DNA from: Okapia johnstoni | Taxonomy: Eukaryota; Chordata; Mammalia; Artiodactyla; Giraffidae | Direction of reading: 5' to 3' | Assembly: GCA_024291935.2 (NCBI GenBank) | Contig: CM044322.1 | Coordinates: forward strand, 69,493,405 to 69,557,404 | DNA length: 64,000 nucleotides | Shown: positions 35,359-46,114 of the stretch, piece by piece | Numbering within the stretch: position 1 is the stretch's first letter | Layout of the letters: each line of letters opens with the position of its first letter | The notes under the pieces: generated by a model | Database searches by the model: none | Told to the model about the DNA's origin: nothing | The model's input: only the letters and a program-made list of their open reading frames with translations | Position numbers and translations under genes: made by a program

Positions 35359-35750
35359 TCCGAACAACAGCACTACAGGACAGGTGGACACTTCAAACAA
35401 CAGCGCTACAGGACAGGTGGACGCTTCGAACAACAGCGCTACAGGACAGGTGGATGCTTCGAACAACAGTGCTACAGGACAAGAGGACGCTTCGAACAGC
35501 GCTGCAGGACAGGTGGACGCTTCAAACAACAGCGCTGCAGGACAAGAGGACGCTTCGAACAACAGCGCTACAGGACAGGTGGACGCTTCAAACAACAGCG
35601 CTACAGGACAAGGGGCACTTCGAACAACAGCGCTACAGGACAGGTGGATGCTTCAAACAACAGCGCTACAGGACAGGTGGACGCTTTGGACAACAGCGCT
35701 ACAGGACAGGTGGACGCTCTGAACAATAGCACTACAGGACAGGTGGACGC
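35359..35750 (+). repeat. 33-bp minisatellite, 12 copies
   Basis: Twelve tandem units of a 33-base repeat containing TTCGAACAACAGCGCTACAG and GACAGGTGGACGC. Ten units are 33 bases; the fifth lacks 3 bases and the eighth lacks 1. Two main variants alternate irregularly, one with GACAGGTGGA and one with GACAAGAGGA, plus point changes at the ends. Because the unit is a multiple of three, several frames stay open on both strands; there is no sign that they are translated. It lies in an intron on unique sequence, with no transposon recognised around it. Confidence 0.9.
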
Positions 35751-37713
35751 TTCGGGAAGGAGAGAGGCAGATTCATCTAAGGCAACACAAGTGACAAGGG
35801 AAAAGAATACGGAAGGAAGTCAAAAGAGGACCAAACCATGGGGAAATGCCTATAATTTGAGAAACAGAGAAAGATGGGCCAGCAAAGAAGATATGGAAGT
35901 AACAGGAAAGAGAAAATTCTGGGCTTGATGGGAGCAGGGAAAGCTTAGAAGCAATCAGTTGAGGCATTTTTTTTTTAAAGAAAAGTCAGATGGTCTGATC
36001 GTAGGTTTTGCTACAGTCAAAAATGACTGGAACCCATTGGGGACCCTCAAAAATAAAAGCTACCAGGTTCTTCTTCTTATTTGGCTGATATGCCATAAAC
36101 AACCAAACAAATTTTATTTCCTGGTTACTTACACAAGATTATGCCTCTTCCAAGTTACTTACTATTTACCTTCCTCAGTATTTTAGAAAAACACCAATCC
36201 ACCATTGTATTTGACCTGCTTGGAAAAAAGTGCATGAAAGCAAGGTCTTTACTTGATTGGGGTTTTGGTGCACCTGGGGACCCTTGTACAAGTCTAGCAC
36301 CAGGTAAGCGTGCTAGGCACAGCAGGTTGGAAACCAGATGGGCGCCACTCCTTTCTGATTACAGTCCAACCAGGGATGCTTACCACCAAATTGTGGATGC
36401 CAAATTGTGGCCTCTGGCACTCCTGCAACCAGACAGAAGTCCTTCTAGCCAGGCTCTGTCTACTCATAGGAGGCTCAGTTTCAGTCCAGGAAATGAAAGC
36501 AACAAACTTCAAGTTCAATCCTGTTCTTACTTTTGAAGAAGGGGGCGGCGTGAGGGGGGCTTGCTCCCTCTTTAAGATATCCACCTATTAATTTTAAATG
36601 TAATAAATGGTCTCTGGGAGGCACTTCATTCCTCTCTAGTTTTAAATGAAATTATGAGAGAAAGGGGGAGAAGAATGAAACAGAGGAACAAGAGGAAAGA
36701 GAACTGCAATGACATTTTTATAATTTAAAAAATGTGTAATTGCATCTGATGGTGTTCTCATTAAAAGGAGATCCAAAATAGAGAAGGGAAAAAAAAATCG
36801 TGACCACAAAGCAAAGGCAAGTGCCGGCTGTGTTATCAACTTCCCCAGCTGGACGGCCCAGCCAGCTGAAGCAGTGAGATCGGCTGAAGATTCTGCAGGG
36901 GCTGCCACGGCCACAGAAGCCACGTGCCCGCTACATTCCATTATCTCCCTGTGGCTACAGCCACTGTGAATTACCCAAAACGATTTTTTAAAGCCTAGAT
37001 CAGCTTTCCCTTGAGTAGACACAAAGATATTTCTGAGCTCTCTCCACTCCCTCCCTGCTAACTGTTGACTGCATAGCTGGTACAAGCTTAGGGAATACAA
37101 AACCATTTTAGTATTTGCCATAAAGTATAATTAGGAAGTCAAATTTGTGACTTCAAAAAAAAAAACCACTCAAAACTTCAATTAATTTTTTTTTAAAAGA
37201 AGCACAAGTGCTGTTTAGATTGCCCACTGATACAGACTGCTGGTGTGCTAAGATCCCACCTAGGGTGGGTTGTGAGAGCTAGCTGCTCAAGGCTCAGTGT
37301 CAGATCTTAATACAATACTGAAGATAATGCACAAAACTGCAGAGTTCAATGTCTCCTATTTATCATTCCTAGACCAGACTTAATCTTTACATTTGTAGCA
37401 TGTCTTAGAAATACATATAGGATAACCGTGAAACCAGAAACAAACAAAAATCTGCAGATTTGGTCTACGTATTAGCTGCTATGAGTTACTGACACATTAG
37501 TACCTATGTATGAAATGTGAGGCCTCTTTCACGGTCTCCTAGAGAAGGGGCGCCACTCCAAAGACAGTTCTGGCCCAATCTGCCACAGTCAAACCAGGTC
37601 TCTGGTATGTAAGAGGGTAAATGGCTAGAGAGGAGAGAACCAGGTCAGAAAGATACCATCCCTGCCCCACTAAATCAATGAAGTTGCCGTAATATTAAAC
37701 AGACTATGACTAA

Positions 37714-37936
37714 GGGGCTTCCCAGGTGGCACTAGTGGTAAAGAACCGGCCTACCAATGTAGGAGACATAAGAGACATGGGTTCAATTCCTGGGTTGGGA
37801 AGATCCCCCAAAGAAGGAAATGGCAACCCACTCCAGTACTCATGCCTGGAGAATTCAATGGAGAGAGGATCCTGGTGGGCTACAGTCCATATGGTCACAA
37901 AGAGTCGGATACGACTGAAGCAACTTAGCACACAAG
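37714..37936 (+). repeat. Bov-tA SINE with 12-bp target duplication
   Basis: Full-length copy from GGGGCTTCCCAGGTGGCACT to GGATACGACTGAAGCAACTT. GACTATGACTAA flanks it at 37,702-37,713 and 37,937-37,948. Confidence 0.92.
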
Positions 37937-38071
37937 GACTATGACTAAACTGTACATTCCAAACGCTAGCATGAAGTCAGGGAAGTGTCTTCCCCATCCA
38001 CTGTGGAGCTCCATGAGTATCTGGGATGTCACCACTTTTGCAGACACACCTGGCTCTTGTAGGGTCCTTAC

Positions 38072-38096
38072 CTGTTTCCTCACAGTTGAGCTACGC
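38072..38096 (-). CDS. SRGAP3: SRGAP3 25-bp exon before the RhoGAP domain
   Basis: A 25-bp exon encoding the last base of an Arg codon plus RSSTVRKQ (phase 2 in, phase 0 out). It is bordered by a pyrimidine-rich acceptor ending CCACAG at 38097 and a strong GTAAGG donor from 38071. The peptide is basic and Ser/Thr rich, and completes the known linker SLARRSSTVRKQDSSQ when joined to its neighbours. Its length is not a multiple of three, so it must be used with the 28-bp exon upstream or as part of a larger cassette. Confidence 0.94.
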
Positions 38097-38699
38097 CTGT
38101 GGTCAACGGGGAGGAAAAAAGAAAACAGGATTAAAAACAATCTGTGAGGTGGCTAATGAAATAAGTCACATTAATCAGCTCAGGTCCAGAAGTGGCTAAG
38201 AGACTTGATAAGTTACCTTTCAAATAAAGCCCAATCAAGCACTTTTCACAAAGGCTTAGAGGTCTCTGCTTTTAATGTCTGCCACCATTCAAAAGGAGAC
38301 TCGGAGGGAACTGGCTCAATTTTCAGTAAAATATGTATGGGTTAGACAACAGGAAGACCTCTATGTGCAAGGAGACACTAATAAACACCAAAGGAAGCTA
38401 TGGTTTTCTTTCTTTTGAAAATCCTTAGGGAAAAGATAGGGAGTGATTTTCCTGGAATTTAGAGGGTAGAGGGTCCAGACTAGAAGGAATCTTGGTGATT
38501 CCATAGGTCAATGCTTTTCAGGCTGTGTTTAGCTTTGGAAGCCTTATCTCCAAGGGAATCTGATTCAGACAGCAATCTCCCAAGCAAGGAGAGCAGCTCT
38601 CTCTCTCTGAGCAAAGGCAGGAGGTAGGGACCAGAGCCAGGCTGCTGGGCACTGTCTGCCCCTTCCACTAGGCTGCTCTTCAGGAACTCTCTGGAATCC

Positions 38700-38850
38700 T
38701 AGAGCTTCCTGGATCTAGGTGAATGCTCTCTCTTGTCTTATAGCTGAGGAACTGGAGTTCAGAGAGGGGAAGAAAATAGCCCAAGGTCACACAGTGAATA
38801 ACCCAGCATAAGGAAATTCAGCTCAGCTCTTTTCACTCCTATAGAGCCTT
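38700..38850 (-). repeat. Possible MIR SINE
   Basis: AGCTGAGGAACTGGAGTTCA and CCCAAGGTCACACAGTGAAT match the reverse-complement MIR core. Confidence 0.5.
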
Positions 38851-39265
38851 CTGCAGATATGGAACTTCAGGCGAACTCAGACTAAGACTCTATCACCAAG
38901 AAGATAGAGTCCACAGAATTCCATTATCCTGGTTCCCTCCGGTCAACAAGACTAGTATATTAATGGGATCTTTATTGTAATCCACAATGACAAAACGATG
39001 AAAGGCAAATGAAGGTATTTTTGAATAATGAGCCTACAATTGTAAATGACCTCATGATTATTGTATGTGCTGGCAGATATAAGTGGTTTATATAATGGGC
39101 TAACCTGGGGTCTCTAAGGAGTCCAGCTCATTACAGCTCTCTGCCGCATTAAATCAGCACATTTGTAGGCATCTGAGAACCACTGGCTGAATGAAAGCCT
39201 TGCTATCCGCCAACTCATGCGTTTTCTCATAGCAGCTCCATGACTGAGAGGGAAAATATTTGGCT

Positions 39266-39293
39266 GGGGTGGGGGAGGGCGGGGGAGGTGGGG
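39266..39293 (+). other. G-quadruplex motif
   Basis: Five G runs (4, 5, 3, 5 and 4 bases) separated by 1-4 bases satisfy the canonical G-quadruplex pattern. The G-rich strand is the template strand for SRGAP3 transcription. Folding is inference. Confidence 0.55.
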
Positions 39294-39795
39294 AAAGACT
39301 GGGAGGGCTGCATACTTGTACATCAGGCAAGGATTTGTACCAATGCTGTTGGTGAGCAATGCAACGTAATATTTCATTATCCAGTGACAGTCACTATTAG
39401 AGGCTGTCATCTTTTCCATGTGTAAAAAAAATCCTCAGGTCAAATGCTATCTTCTGATCTTCCTTCCCTGGGTCAGAGACTTCCCAAAACCCACATGGTG
39501 AAGTCTAGACACTCAGGTGAGGTTACCAGGGTCCTCCAGCATTGACCATTTCAGGTCACTGGGACTATTTCAGCAAATGGTAATTCCCTTCACTCAGTTC
39601 TGCTCAGCAAACCTCATTTCCATTTGAGGCCAGATGGGGTCAGCAAGGCAAAGGGATGGAAGCCACCCCTGCCCTAGGCCACTCCTTTGCAGAGCCATCC
39701 AATGTGGCTAGCTCCCTAGCTCAGCTCCTTGGCTCTTTACCCACCCAGGAAGGGTCTCTCTCCATCCCCCCAGGGCTGTCCCAGGCCACACCTAC

Positions 39796-39823
39796 CTGGC
39801 CAGACTGCAGTCTGTCCGCTGAC
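39796..39823 (-). CDS. SRGAP3: SRGAP3 28-bp exon before the RhoGAP domain
   Basis: A 28-bp exon (phase 1 in, phase 2 out): two bases finish a Ser codon, then QRTDCSLA, then two bases of Arg. The acceptor is CTCTGTCTTTCCAACAG ending at 39824 and the donor GTAGGT from 39795. It joins the preceding exon (LGES) and the 25-bp exon (RRSSTV) without a frame break, giving the SRGAP3 linker. Two TGC triplets lie 18-27 bases upstream of its acceptor, in the pyrimidine-rich region. Confidence 0.94.
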
Positions 39824-39851
39824 CTGTTGGAAAGACAGAGGCAAAAAGCAC
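39824..39851 (-). promoter_or_regulatory. SRGAP3: Acceptor region of the 28-bp exon with two TGC motifs
   Basis: On the minus strand the stretch reads TGCTTTTTGCC, then CTCTGTCTTTCCAACAG. UGC triplets embedded in the polypyrimidine tract just upstream of very short exons are a known feature of sites activated by the neural splicing factor SRRM4 (nSR100). That this site is so regulated is inference from motif and exon size only. Confidence 0.35.
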
Positions 39852-40222
39852 GTGTTGAAGCAAATGAGGTGAAAGGGGAGACCTGCTCCCAGGAACGACA
39901 GTGTCTGCCCATCTCCCCAGGGAGCCTCTAGCCTCACGTGGTGACTAGACTTCCAGGAGAAACAGAAGGCAGCACCCAGGGCCTCTTTCCGGGCAAGTGC
40001 TGTTCCTGCTGCTCGTTCCCAGCCCAGGGCCGCTGGAGTTCTGGTCTGCTTGCCAAGTCTGCTTCCCAGTAGGGAAACGGGTGGACACAGGGGAAAAATA
40101 GTAAGGCGGGTCATACCTTAGAGAACAAATTATTAGAAACCTTCCCAGAGATGAAATTTAGCTTTTCTTCTCTGTGTACTGGTGTATGGTGGGGAGAGAG
40201 GGACAAGCTTGCTTGCCCTTCA

Positions 40223-40233
40223 GTATACGCACG

Positions 40234-40286
<53 letters not shown>

Positions 40287-40288
40287 GC
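40223..40288. repeat. Alternating CG/CA microsatellite
   Basis: 66 bases alternate purine and pyrimidine without a break: a TATACGCACGCGCGCGCGC start, a (CA) run of about 20 units, and an ATGTGC end. The CG block next to the CA run makes this a good Z-DNA-forming candidate and a likely polymorphic marker. Confidence 0.9.
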
Positions 40289-41138
40289 TTGAGGGTGGAG
40301 GGTGGAAGGGGAAGAAGGAAGGAATAGTTACTTGGGGAGAATATGCTCCATATGTGGAAGCTCTTGTTTTAGATTCATACTAAATTCTCAGTGCCAGCAG
40401 GTTGGGCTGTATGAGATTTAAAATGCTGATACTGCTATTAGACTGGGGCTCTCAATCCAACAGCGGGCCCTAGTACTAAAAAGGACCACAGCCAGCCTTA
40501 AAAAATGAGATTGAAGACCTTAACATTCATCTGAAGTATTCTTATGCTTTTAAAAACTTGGGCCATTATGTAATCTGTGTTGTTTTTTTGGGTCCGCAGT
40601 TAACCGAGCTTGGTCTGTATGAGACTGTATTAGATACACCAGGGAAACTGTAAGCAAGAACTGAGCTGGAGGACAGATCAGCTCCCACGTTGCTGGAGAG
40701 GCAACTGCAAGGGCGGGGGGAGGGCAGGGCTCTATCTTGCCTTTAAAGGTTGCTAATTGTTGATTACAGTTCAGCTCATCTTGAACAACACCCTCCCCCA
40801 CCCGAACAGTCTCTCTTACTAAAGGCTCAGCTTTCATCTGCAAAAATATTACTCCGAGCCATTATTTCCAACATCTGTCCCATTTCCATTCTGGAATATT
40901 CATACACATCAATTATCCCTCTGTGGCAAGAACAAGGGGCTCTTGCGTTTTGATGACAAATGCATACAGAAGGCAGGGACATGATGACTTGCACACAGGA
41001 AGATCTATTTTTTTCCTTAATGCCAGAACTTGTCATCTTTAGATGAAGGCAATGTGCAGCACTAATGAATGGTCGCCAACCTTCACCCCCTGTAAGTAGC
41101 ACATTTGGTATATGCATGTGTGTTGCAAACCCATTCTC

Positions 41139-41180
41139 CCTCTCTCTCACACACACACACACACACAGTCTCTCTCTCAC
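41139..41180. repeat. Compound CT/CA microsatellite
   Basis: A short CT run, then about 10 CA units, then CT again. Probably length-variable. Confidence 0.8.
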
Positions 41181-42551
41181 GCTCTGAGGCTTGTTCCCCA
41201 TCTCACTTATGGGTCATGCTTAGACTATTTTAGCAAAAAGAAATCACAGTTATAACTTGTTTCAAATAGTTCTGGGCATTCTTTCCTCTGATTCCCTATG
41301 GAGCAATCTGGTAACCCAAGAGTAAAGACTTTCTATAAGCAAAGTTTAGACCTGTTCAGCCTGAGTCCCTTGGGTGTGTATGTTGGGGGAAGAGTTGGGG
41401 GGAGAAGAAAACAGAAGTTACTTAATAGGCTTTCATCACATAAAAGAAAATGCATTAAAAATCACAAGATCAAAGACATTAGAGATAAAAGAATTAATCA
41501 CCAGGGGGAATCGTTCAGGGCAGGAGAACAGGATAAGAAGGGTGGGTTAGGAGGCTCTGGAATGGAAAGTGGGACTCTGATTCCTGGGGCATTTGAGCCA
41601 ATGAGTGCTGTACACTTGCCTAGATTCTGCATTCGGTCTGAGGAGAGCTCAAGAATTTATTTGAGAACATCCTCTCTCTGTGAGAATGCAGGTTTTGCCT
41701 TTCACTGCCGGTACTACCTGTCTCTGCCCCCTGTCTTTAAGCGAGGAGATCAGTGGGGCAAGGAGGAGGGGGCAGGGCTTTCAGTGGCATCCCCGACCTG
41801 GGAATCCCATTGATCACAGGATGCAGAGATCTGGGCAGGAGACCTGGGCAGGGTGCCAAAAACCCCAGGGAAGCTTCTCTTTCAACTTCTGCCTTCTGTT
41901 TGACAGCTGAGGAGAAAGTCCAGAGTGCCAGTCCACTCCTCTGCCTTGATACTTTCCAGGGTCTGATTAAAATCATCTTATGAGACCAGACAGTCTGCTC
42001 AGCACCAGAGCCTCTGCCTGGCCAAAGCAAGGAGAGGGCTGCCTCTGAGCCCCAGGACCCTTTAAAGCAAGAGAAAACCACTGCCTAACCTGACGCTACT
42101 GGCAGCTGCAGTCTGCCCAGCACCCCACCCTTGGGATACCTCTCCTTTGCTCAGAGCAGCTGTGTGGCTCACCTCACAGCTCCCTACCCTCTAGATTCAG
42201 CCTCTGTCCTGCCACAGAGGAGCCGAGTTTGACCAAAGGGAGAGGAAAGAACCCATCAGCTCCTTGGCCTCAGCAGTAGCCGAGGAGGTGCAGGAGGGGG
42301 CGGAGAGCAGGCATGCTCCATTGAAACAAGTAGCTGATGCACATTGGTATTTCATTAAGCACTGGCCTTTCCCCATTACTCAAGCAGTCATCTGGGGTGT
42401 GTCCTTCCACACTGAACAAGAGAGGAAAAGCAATGCATTCACATAACCCGATTGGGGCCACTTTGCTGAGGAGGGAGGCACGTGCTCAGCACTAGGGCCA
42501 GGACCCAGGCCTGCCCCTTCCTGCCAAGTCTCCAGCAGAGCCCACACTCAC

Positions 42552-42636
42552 TCTCTCCCAGGGTTTTCTGGAGAAGGTCGTGCTTGGCTTGTAGCTTGGT
42601 GATGAGGTTCCTGCCCTCCAGGTACTCCTTCATTTT
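42552..42636 (-). CDS. SRGAP3: SRGAP3 exon: end of the F-BAR extension
   Basis: 85-bp exon (phase 0 in, phase 1 out) encoding KMKEYLEGRNLITKLQAKHD then LLQKTLGE and the first base of Ser. This helical segment belongs to the extension that wraps the srGAP F-BAR dimer. The acceptor is CTTCCCTTATAG ending at 42637; the donor is GTGAGTG from 42551. The exon plus the next two (28 and 25 bp) add up to 138 bp, which is 46 codons with phase-0 borders on both sides. Confidence 0.96.
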
Positions 42637-43369
42637 CTATAAGGGAAGAGGAGGACAAAGAACATTCAGACTCCAAAAGAAGGGGAGAAAAAAAAAAATC
42701 ACAGACGCTCAGCTGTACAATTCCCTTTCTAAGAGGGCCTTTGGTTTCTGACCCAATTTCCACCGGGTTCATTTTTTATTTTTTTTAAAGGCCCTGAACA
42801 TCTGAGCAGCTGCTGATTTTCCTGGTGGGTTAGTGTCCTGTTTTATGTCTTCCTAGGAGCTCCACGTTGGCCACTGGAAAAAAAACTATCTCCTTGAGTT
42901 CGAGCCCCTCATCCATCTTTTTCAGCTCCACCAAAGAGCTGCAGGTGGAGGGACTCACCGAGCCCGCCTTCCTGGTGTGAGGACACACACCTGCGGCTTG
43001 TCAGCTTGTCCCCTCTCCTGACACCCTCCCCTCCAGGCCCCTCCCAGGGTGCATTCCTTCACACCAGGAGCAGTGTCAAGGTTCAGCCCAGCCCTGCACT
43101 CAGAGCATCTCTATCTGAGCTGTATTTTAACTGGCCTGCTCCTCTATTCTGCACAGAGTCTCTGCAGAAAGCTTGGGATTTCTGAGCACACAGAGGGAGG
43201 GGCTGCCACACCCCACTTGCATAACACACACTGGAGCTTCCAAACACAGATGAGGTTTATGGAAACGCGATCCCATCTGTTCTAACAGTCAAAATATGAC
43301 TGCTGCACTGTGTGTTGTGACTGACTTCTCTCAACCCTTGTCTGCTCAGTGAGAGACTGTATTTCCCTG

Positions 43370-43520
43370 GACAATTTAGCCAGTCTTCAAAACAACCCTA
43401 TGAACCATGACAACCATTATCCCCATTTTACGGATAAGGACACTGAGATTTGGGGAGATTCATTCAGTAAGTGGGTCTAGGTCAAACAATTAGTGAGTGG
43501 TGGAGCCAGTATCCACCTGG
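43370..43520 (-). repeat. MIR SINE
   Basis: CATTATCCCCATTTTACGGA, TAAGGACACTGAGATTTGGG and AATTAGTGAGTGGTGGAGCC follow the reverse-complement MIR order. Confidence 0.75.
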
Positions 43521-43544
43521 AGTTTGGCAATACAATGTGTTACT

Positions 43545-43674
43545 ATTTTTTAATTTATTTTTTGGCCATGCTGTGTGGCATGCGGGATCTTAGTTCCCAG
43601 ACTGGGGATTGAACCTGCACCCACTGTAATGGAAGTTTGGAGTTGTAACCACTGGACTGCCAGAGAAGTCCCCA
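43545..43674 (-). repeat. CHR-type artiodactyl SINE
   Basis: TTTTTTGGCCATGCTGTGTG, GATCTTAGTTCCCAGACTGG and AACCACTGGACTGCCAGAGA, as expected for the minus-strand form, beside a MIR. Confidence 0.85.
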
Positions 43675-44339
43675 ACGTGTGCTTTTAATCATTATGATAA
43701 AGTGCTCAATCCGCTATAGTGTGGAGCAGAAGAAGGAGAGAAGCAGAATAAAACCAGTTTTTAGAGTACTTTAGCATGCATTTGACTCTCAGGATATTTC
43801 CATACAGCACACAGGGAAGACATCATTGTTTCCTTACTGCAGGTGAGGACAGGCAACGGGTATTGCTGATTGCTGCAATCCAGTGAATGGTGGTGCCAAA
43901 CCGGATCCCAGGCCTTTGGACTCTTATCATGGTGTCTTTCCCACCCAGCCCCACTGCTGTTCACAGGCATCTCAGTTTGCCTTGGATATCTTCTGCTACA
44001 ATGGTTCATCTGCTGGGTCAGGGTCATCTGCCCACTTCTAAACTCAGAGGCAAAATGGCAGTGTCTCCCCGAGTGTGATCTGTGAATCACTGGTGATCCA
44101 TGAAGTAGTTGAAGAGGTAAGTGGATATAACACTTAAAATGATAATTGTTCTGTCTTTTTTTTAAAGTACTAACCAAAAAGTATAGATCAAGCCTTTGAG
44201 GTGAAAGTAGAAAGAAAAGGTGAAAAAACTGTTAGTTACTTTTAATCACTCTACCTTTCTGTACAGTGTTAACTTTCAACTGAGTGCATATTTCTCTCTC
44301 TCCCTTATAAAAACAAAGAAAAACGCAGCTTTCTCTGGG

Positions 44340-44590
44340 ATGCTCATCTTCACCCTCCCACATTCACCCAGATGCTCCTGCGTAGACCTTGGCAAATCTC
44401 TGACAGCAGTTCTCACCCAGCCCTGCCACGGAGGCTTTGTTGCTCCTGTCTCTTTCCCTCCAGATGGTCTCTTCTCTAGGGTTGGAGACCATGGCATTCA
44501 TTATTCTTTGCATCCCTGATACTTAGTACTATGCCCACCAGATAGAAGACACTCAACATATCCTTGAAAATTAGTAAATAAATGAACAGT
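44340..44590 (+). repeat. Possible L2 LINE fragment
   Basis: The right end (CCCACCAGATAGAAGACACT then AAATTAGTAAATAAATGAA) resembles the L2 terminus; the body is weak. Confidence 0.4.
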
Positions 44591-46114
44591 TTCACTCTCC
44601 TCTGGCTAGAACCTTCCTCAGCAGTGACTAACCATGCCTCCAAGTACGCCCCTACTCTCTGAATTAAACAGAAGACAAACAACAAGCCCTGGGCCACATT
44701 GTTTCTGCTGCTTCCCTCATGACCTGTTCCCTCTGCTCCTTTGTGCTTCTGCATGAGGACATCTGCTTAAAAACAGGCTCTGTTGCCACCTTCCTCATCC
44801 CATCTGCTCCAGCTGCCAGCTCACCTGCTGTCAGTCTTCCCAGCGTGACACCCTAATCCCCAACCAATGCCAACTGTGAGGCTTGGAACAGTACTTCAGG
44901 GCTCAGAGGTGAAACACCTTCAGGAAACATCCACTGTGAACATCTGAACTGCCAGAGGCCCCTCTTTGGAAGTTCATTCCAAGAAGACTCTAAAGGTTTC
45001 CTAATGAGGGAAAATTTGCCCATGGTAACCCTTAAGATGAGACCAGAATGCTCAGAAAACAGACAAAATTTTGAAAGGAGATGCAAATTCCTTCCCGTCA
45101 CTCATGCATATACTTGTGATTTCAGAAATCATTTTTTTCATTCACGTTCACAGTTCACTGCTTAACTCCAGCTGTCACTCGGTGAACCATTAAAATAAAT
45201 AACCATCTGATAAAGAGGTATGATGAATTACCTTTTCGGGTTCCACTAAATCCTGAAGGATCAAAAGCTGTGTCAAGGTATGACCTGCATCCCTAATAGT
45301 GGAAACAGTGGTTAGAAGTTTTCCATCTAGCTAAGCTGGGTATGCGGAGGTAAAAGCGTCCTACTGGCAGGCATATCATGTATCACTCTCCTGTCCCGCC
45401 CATAAAGCACTCATCTCTTCAAGAGGCTGATGGAAGAGTGCCCGGGCTTCCCTGGGGGAGGGCTCAGAGGGTTCAGGTGCTGCTGTCCTGACACACAGGG
45501 AGGGGAGCAGAGACAGCTGAAGGCAAGGGAGGAAGGTGCTTTTCAATGAATTCTGGAGATCCAGGGCCAGGAGAAGGACTGTTCAGGCGTAATTTCAAAA
45601 TCCTTCCTTGGGCAATAAGAGCCACTTTCCTTATCTAAACCATGTCCCAATATTAGGTAATTAATTTTCTTTCATTCCACTTCCTCTACTCTGCTCCTCT
45701 CCCCAAACATCTAGAGGTAAAGTGATTACCTGGACTTTTCCTCAGTGGAGAAGAAAGAAAAGGATCACGGTCAATTCCAGATCACCAAAATGAAGTCAAA
45801 TTCCTAAAACACAGTCTGACTGCCACATCCCATGAGCTGCTCCCACCCGCCCCCACTCCTATCATTTAACACTCAATATTACCAAAACTGAGAATTTCTT
45901 TCGGGGGAAGCAAGAGTTTATTGGATGATTTTGGTTTTTGCCATTGTGAACCTTCAATTCAGTTTTTATATCTCATTAATTTCTTCCCTAATAATTCTTA
46001 ATTGAGTATTAACAGTCAGTGATGAGCTTTATTCATTGAAAAGGATTAGTATGATAATTTTTCTTTCTGAACCCACCCTCTCTGACAGACATTTTAGTTG
46101 CAATAAAATGAAGA

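Larger units (their letters stand above)
29139..38071 (-). other. SRGAP3: 8.9-kb intron between the 25-bp exon and the RhoGAP start
   Basis: Contains Bov-A2 (29.35 kb), a BovB fragment (29.7 kb), Bov-tA (30.15 kb), L2 (30.3 kb), a 2-kb BovB (31.0-33.0 kb), MIR (33.1 kb), two Bov-tA with clean target duplications (33.47 and 37.71 kb) and a 33-bp minisatellite (35.36 kb). The stretches 33.7-35.3 kb and 35.76-37.7 kb look unique; 36,640-37,130 is repeat-free and could be conserved non-coding DNA. Confidence 0.75.
38097..39795 (-). other. SRGAP3: 1.7-kb intron between the two small exons
   Basis: A possible MIR lies at 38,700-38,850. The part from 38,940 to 39,425 is repeat-free, AT rich with homeodomain-like TAAT cores, and carries a G-quadruplex motif at 39,266-39,293. 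Confidence 0.7.
39824..42551 (-). other. SRGAP3: 2.7-kb intron upstream of the 28-bp exon
   Basis: Contains the alternating CG/CA microsatellite (40,223-40,288) and a CT/CA tract (41,139-41,180). The stretch 40,738-40,965 is repeat-free and dense in transcription-factor-like motifs. The rest shows no recognised repeat. Confidence 0.7.

Noticed and set aside
35359..35750. Tandem array considered as a CRISPR array
   Set aside because: The units are directly adjacent with no variable spacers, and this is a mammalian genome.
35284..35928. 214-codon frame with an 11-residue repeat
   Set aside because: The frame is kept open by a 33-base minisatellite, changes repeat frame midway because of a 1-base deletion in unit 8, and is open on the other strand as well.
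40174..40383. Frame with a His-Thr repeat
   Set aside because: It is the translation of the CA microsatellite.
41298..41813. 171-codon plus-strand frame
   Set aside because: No domain or start context; intronic sequence.
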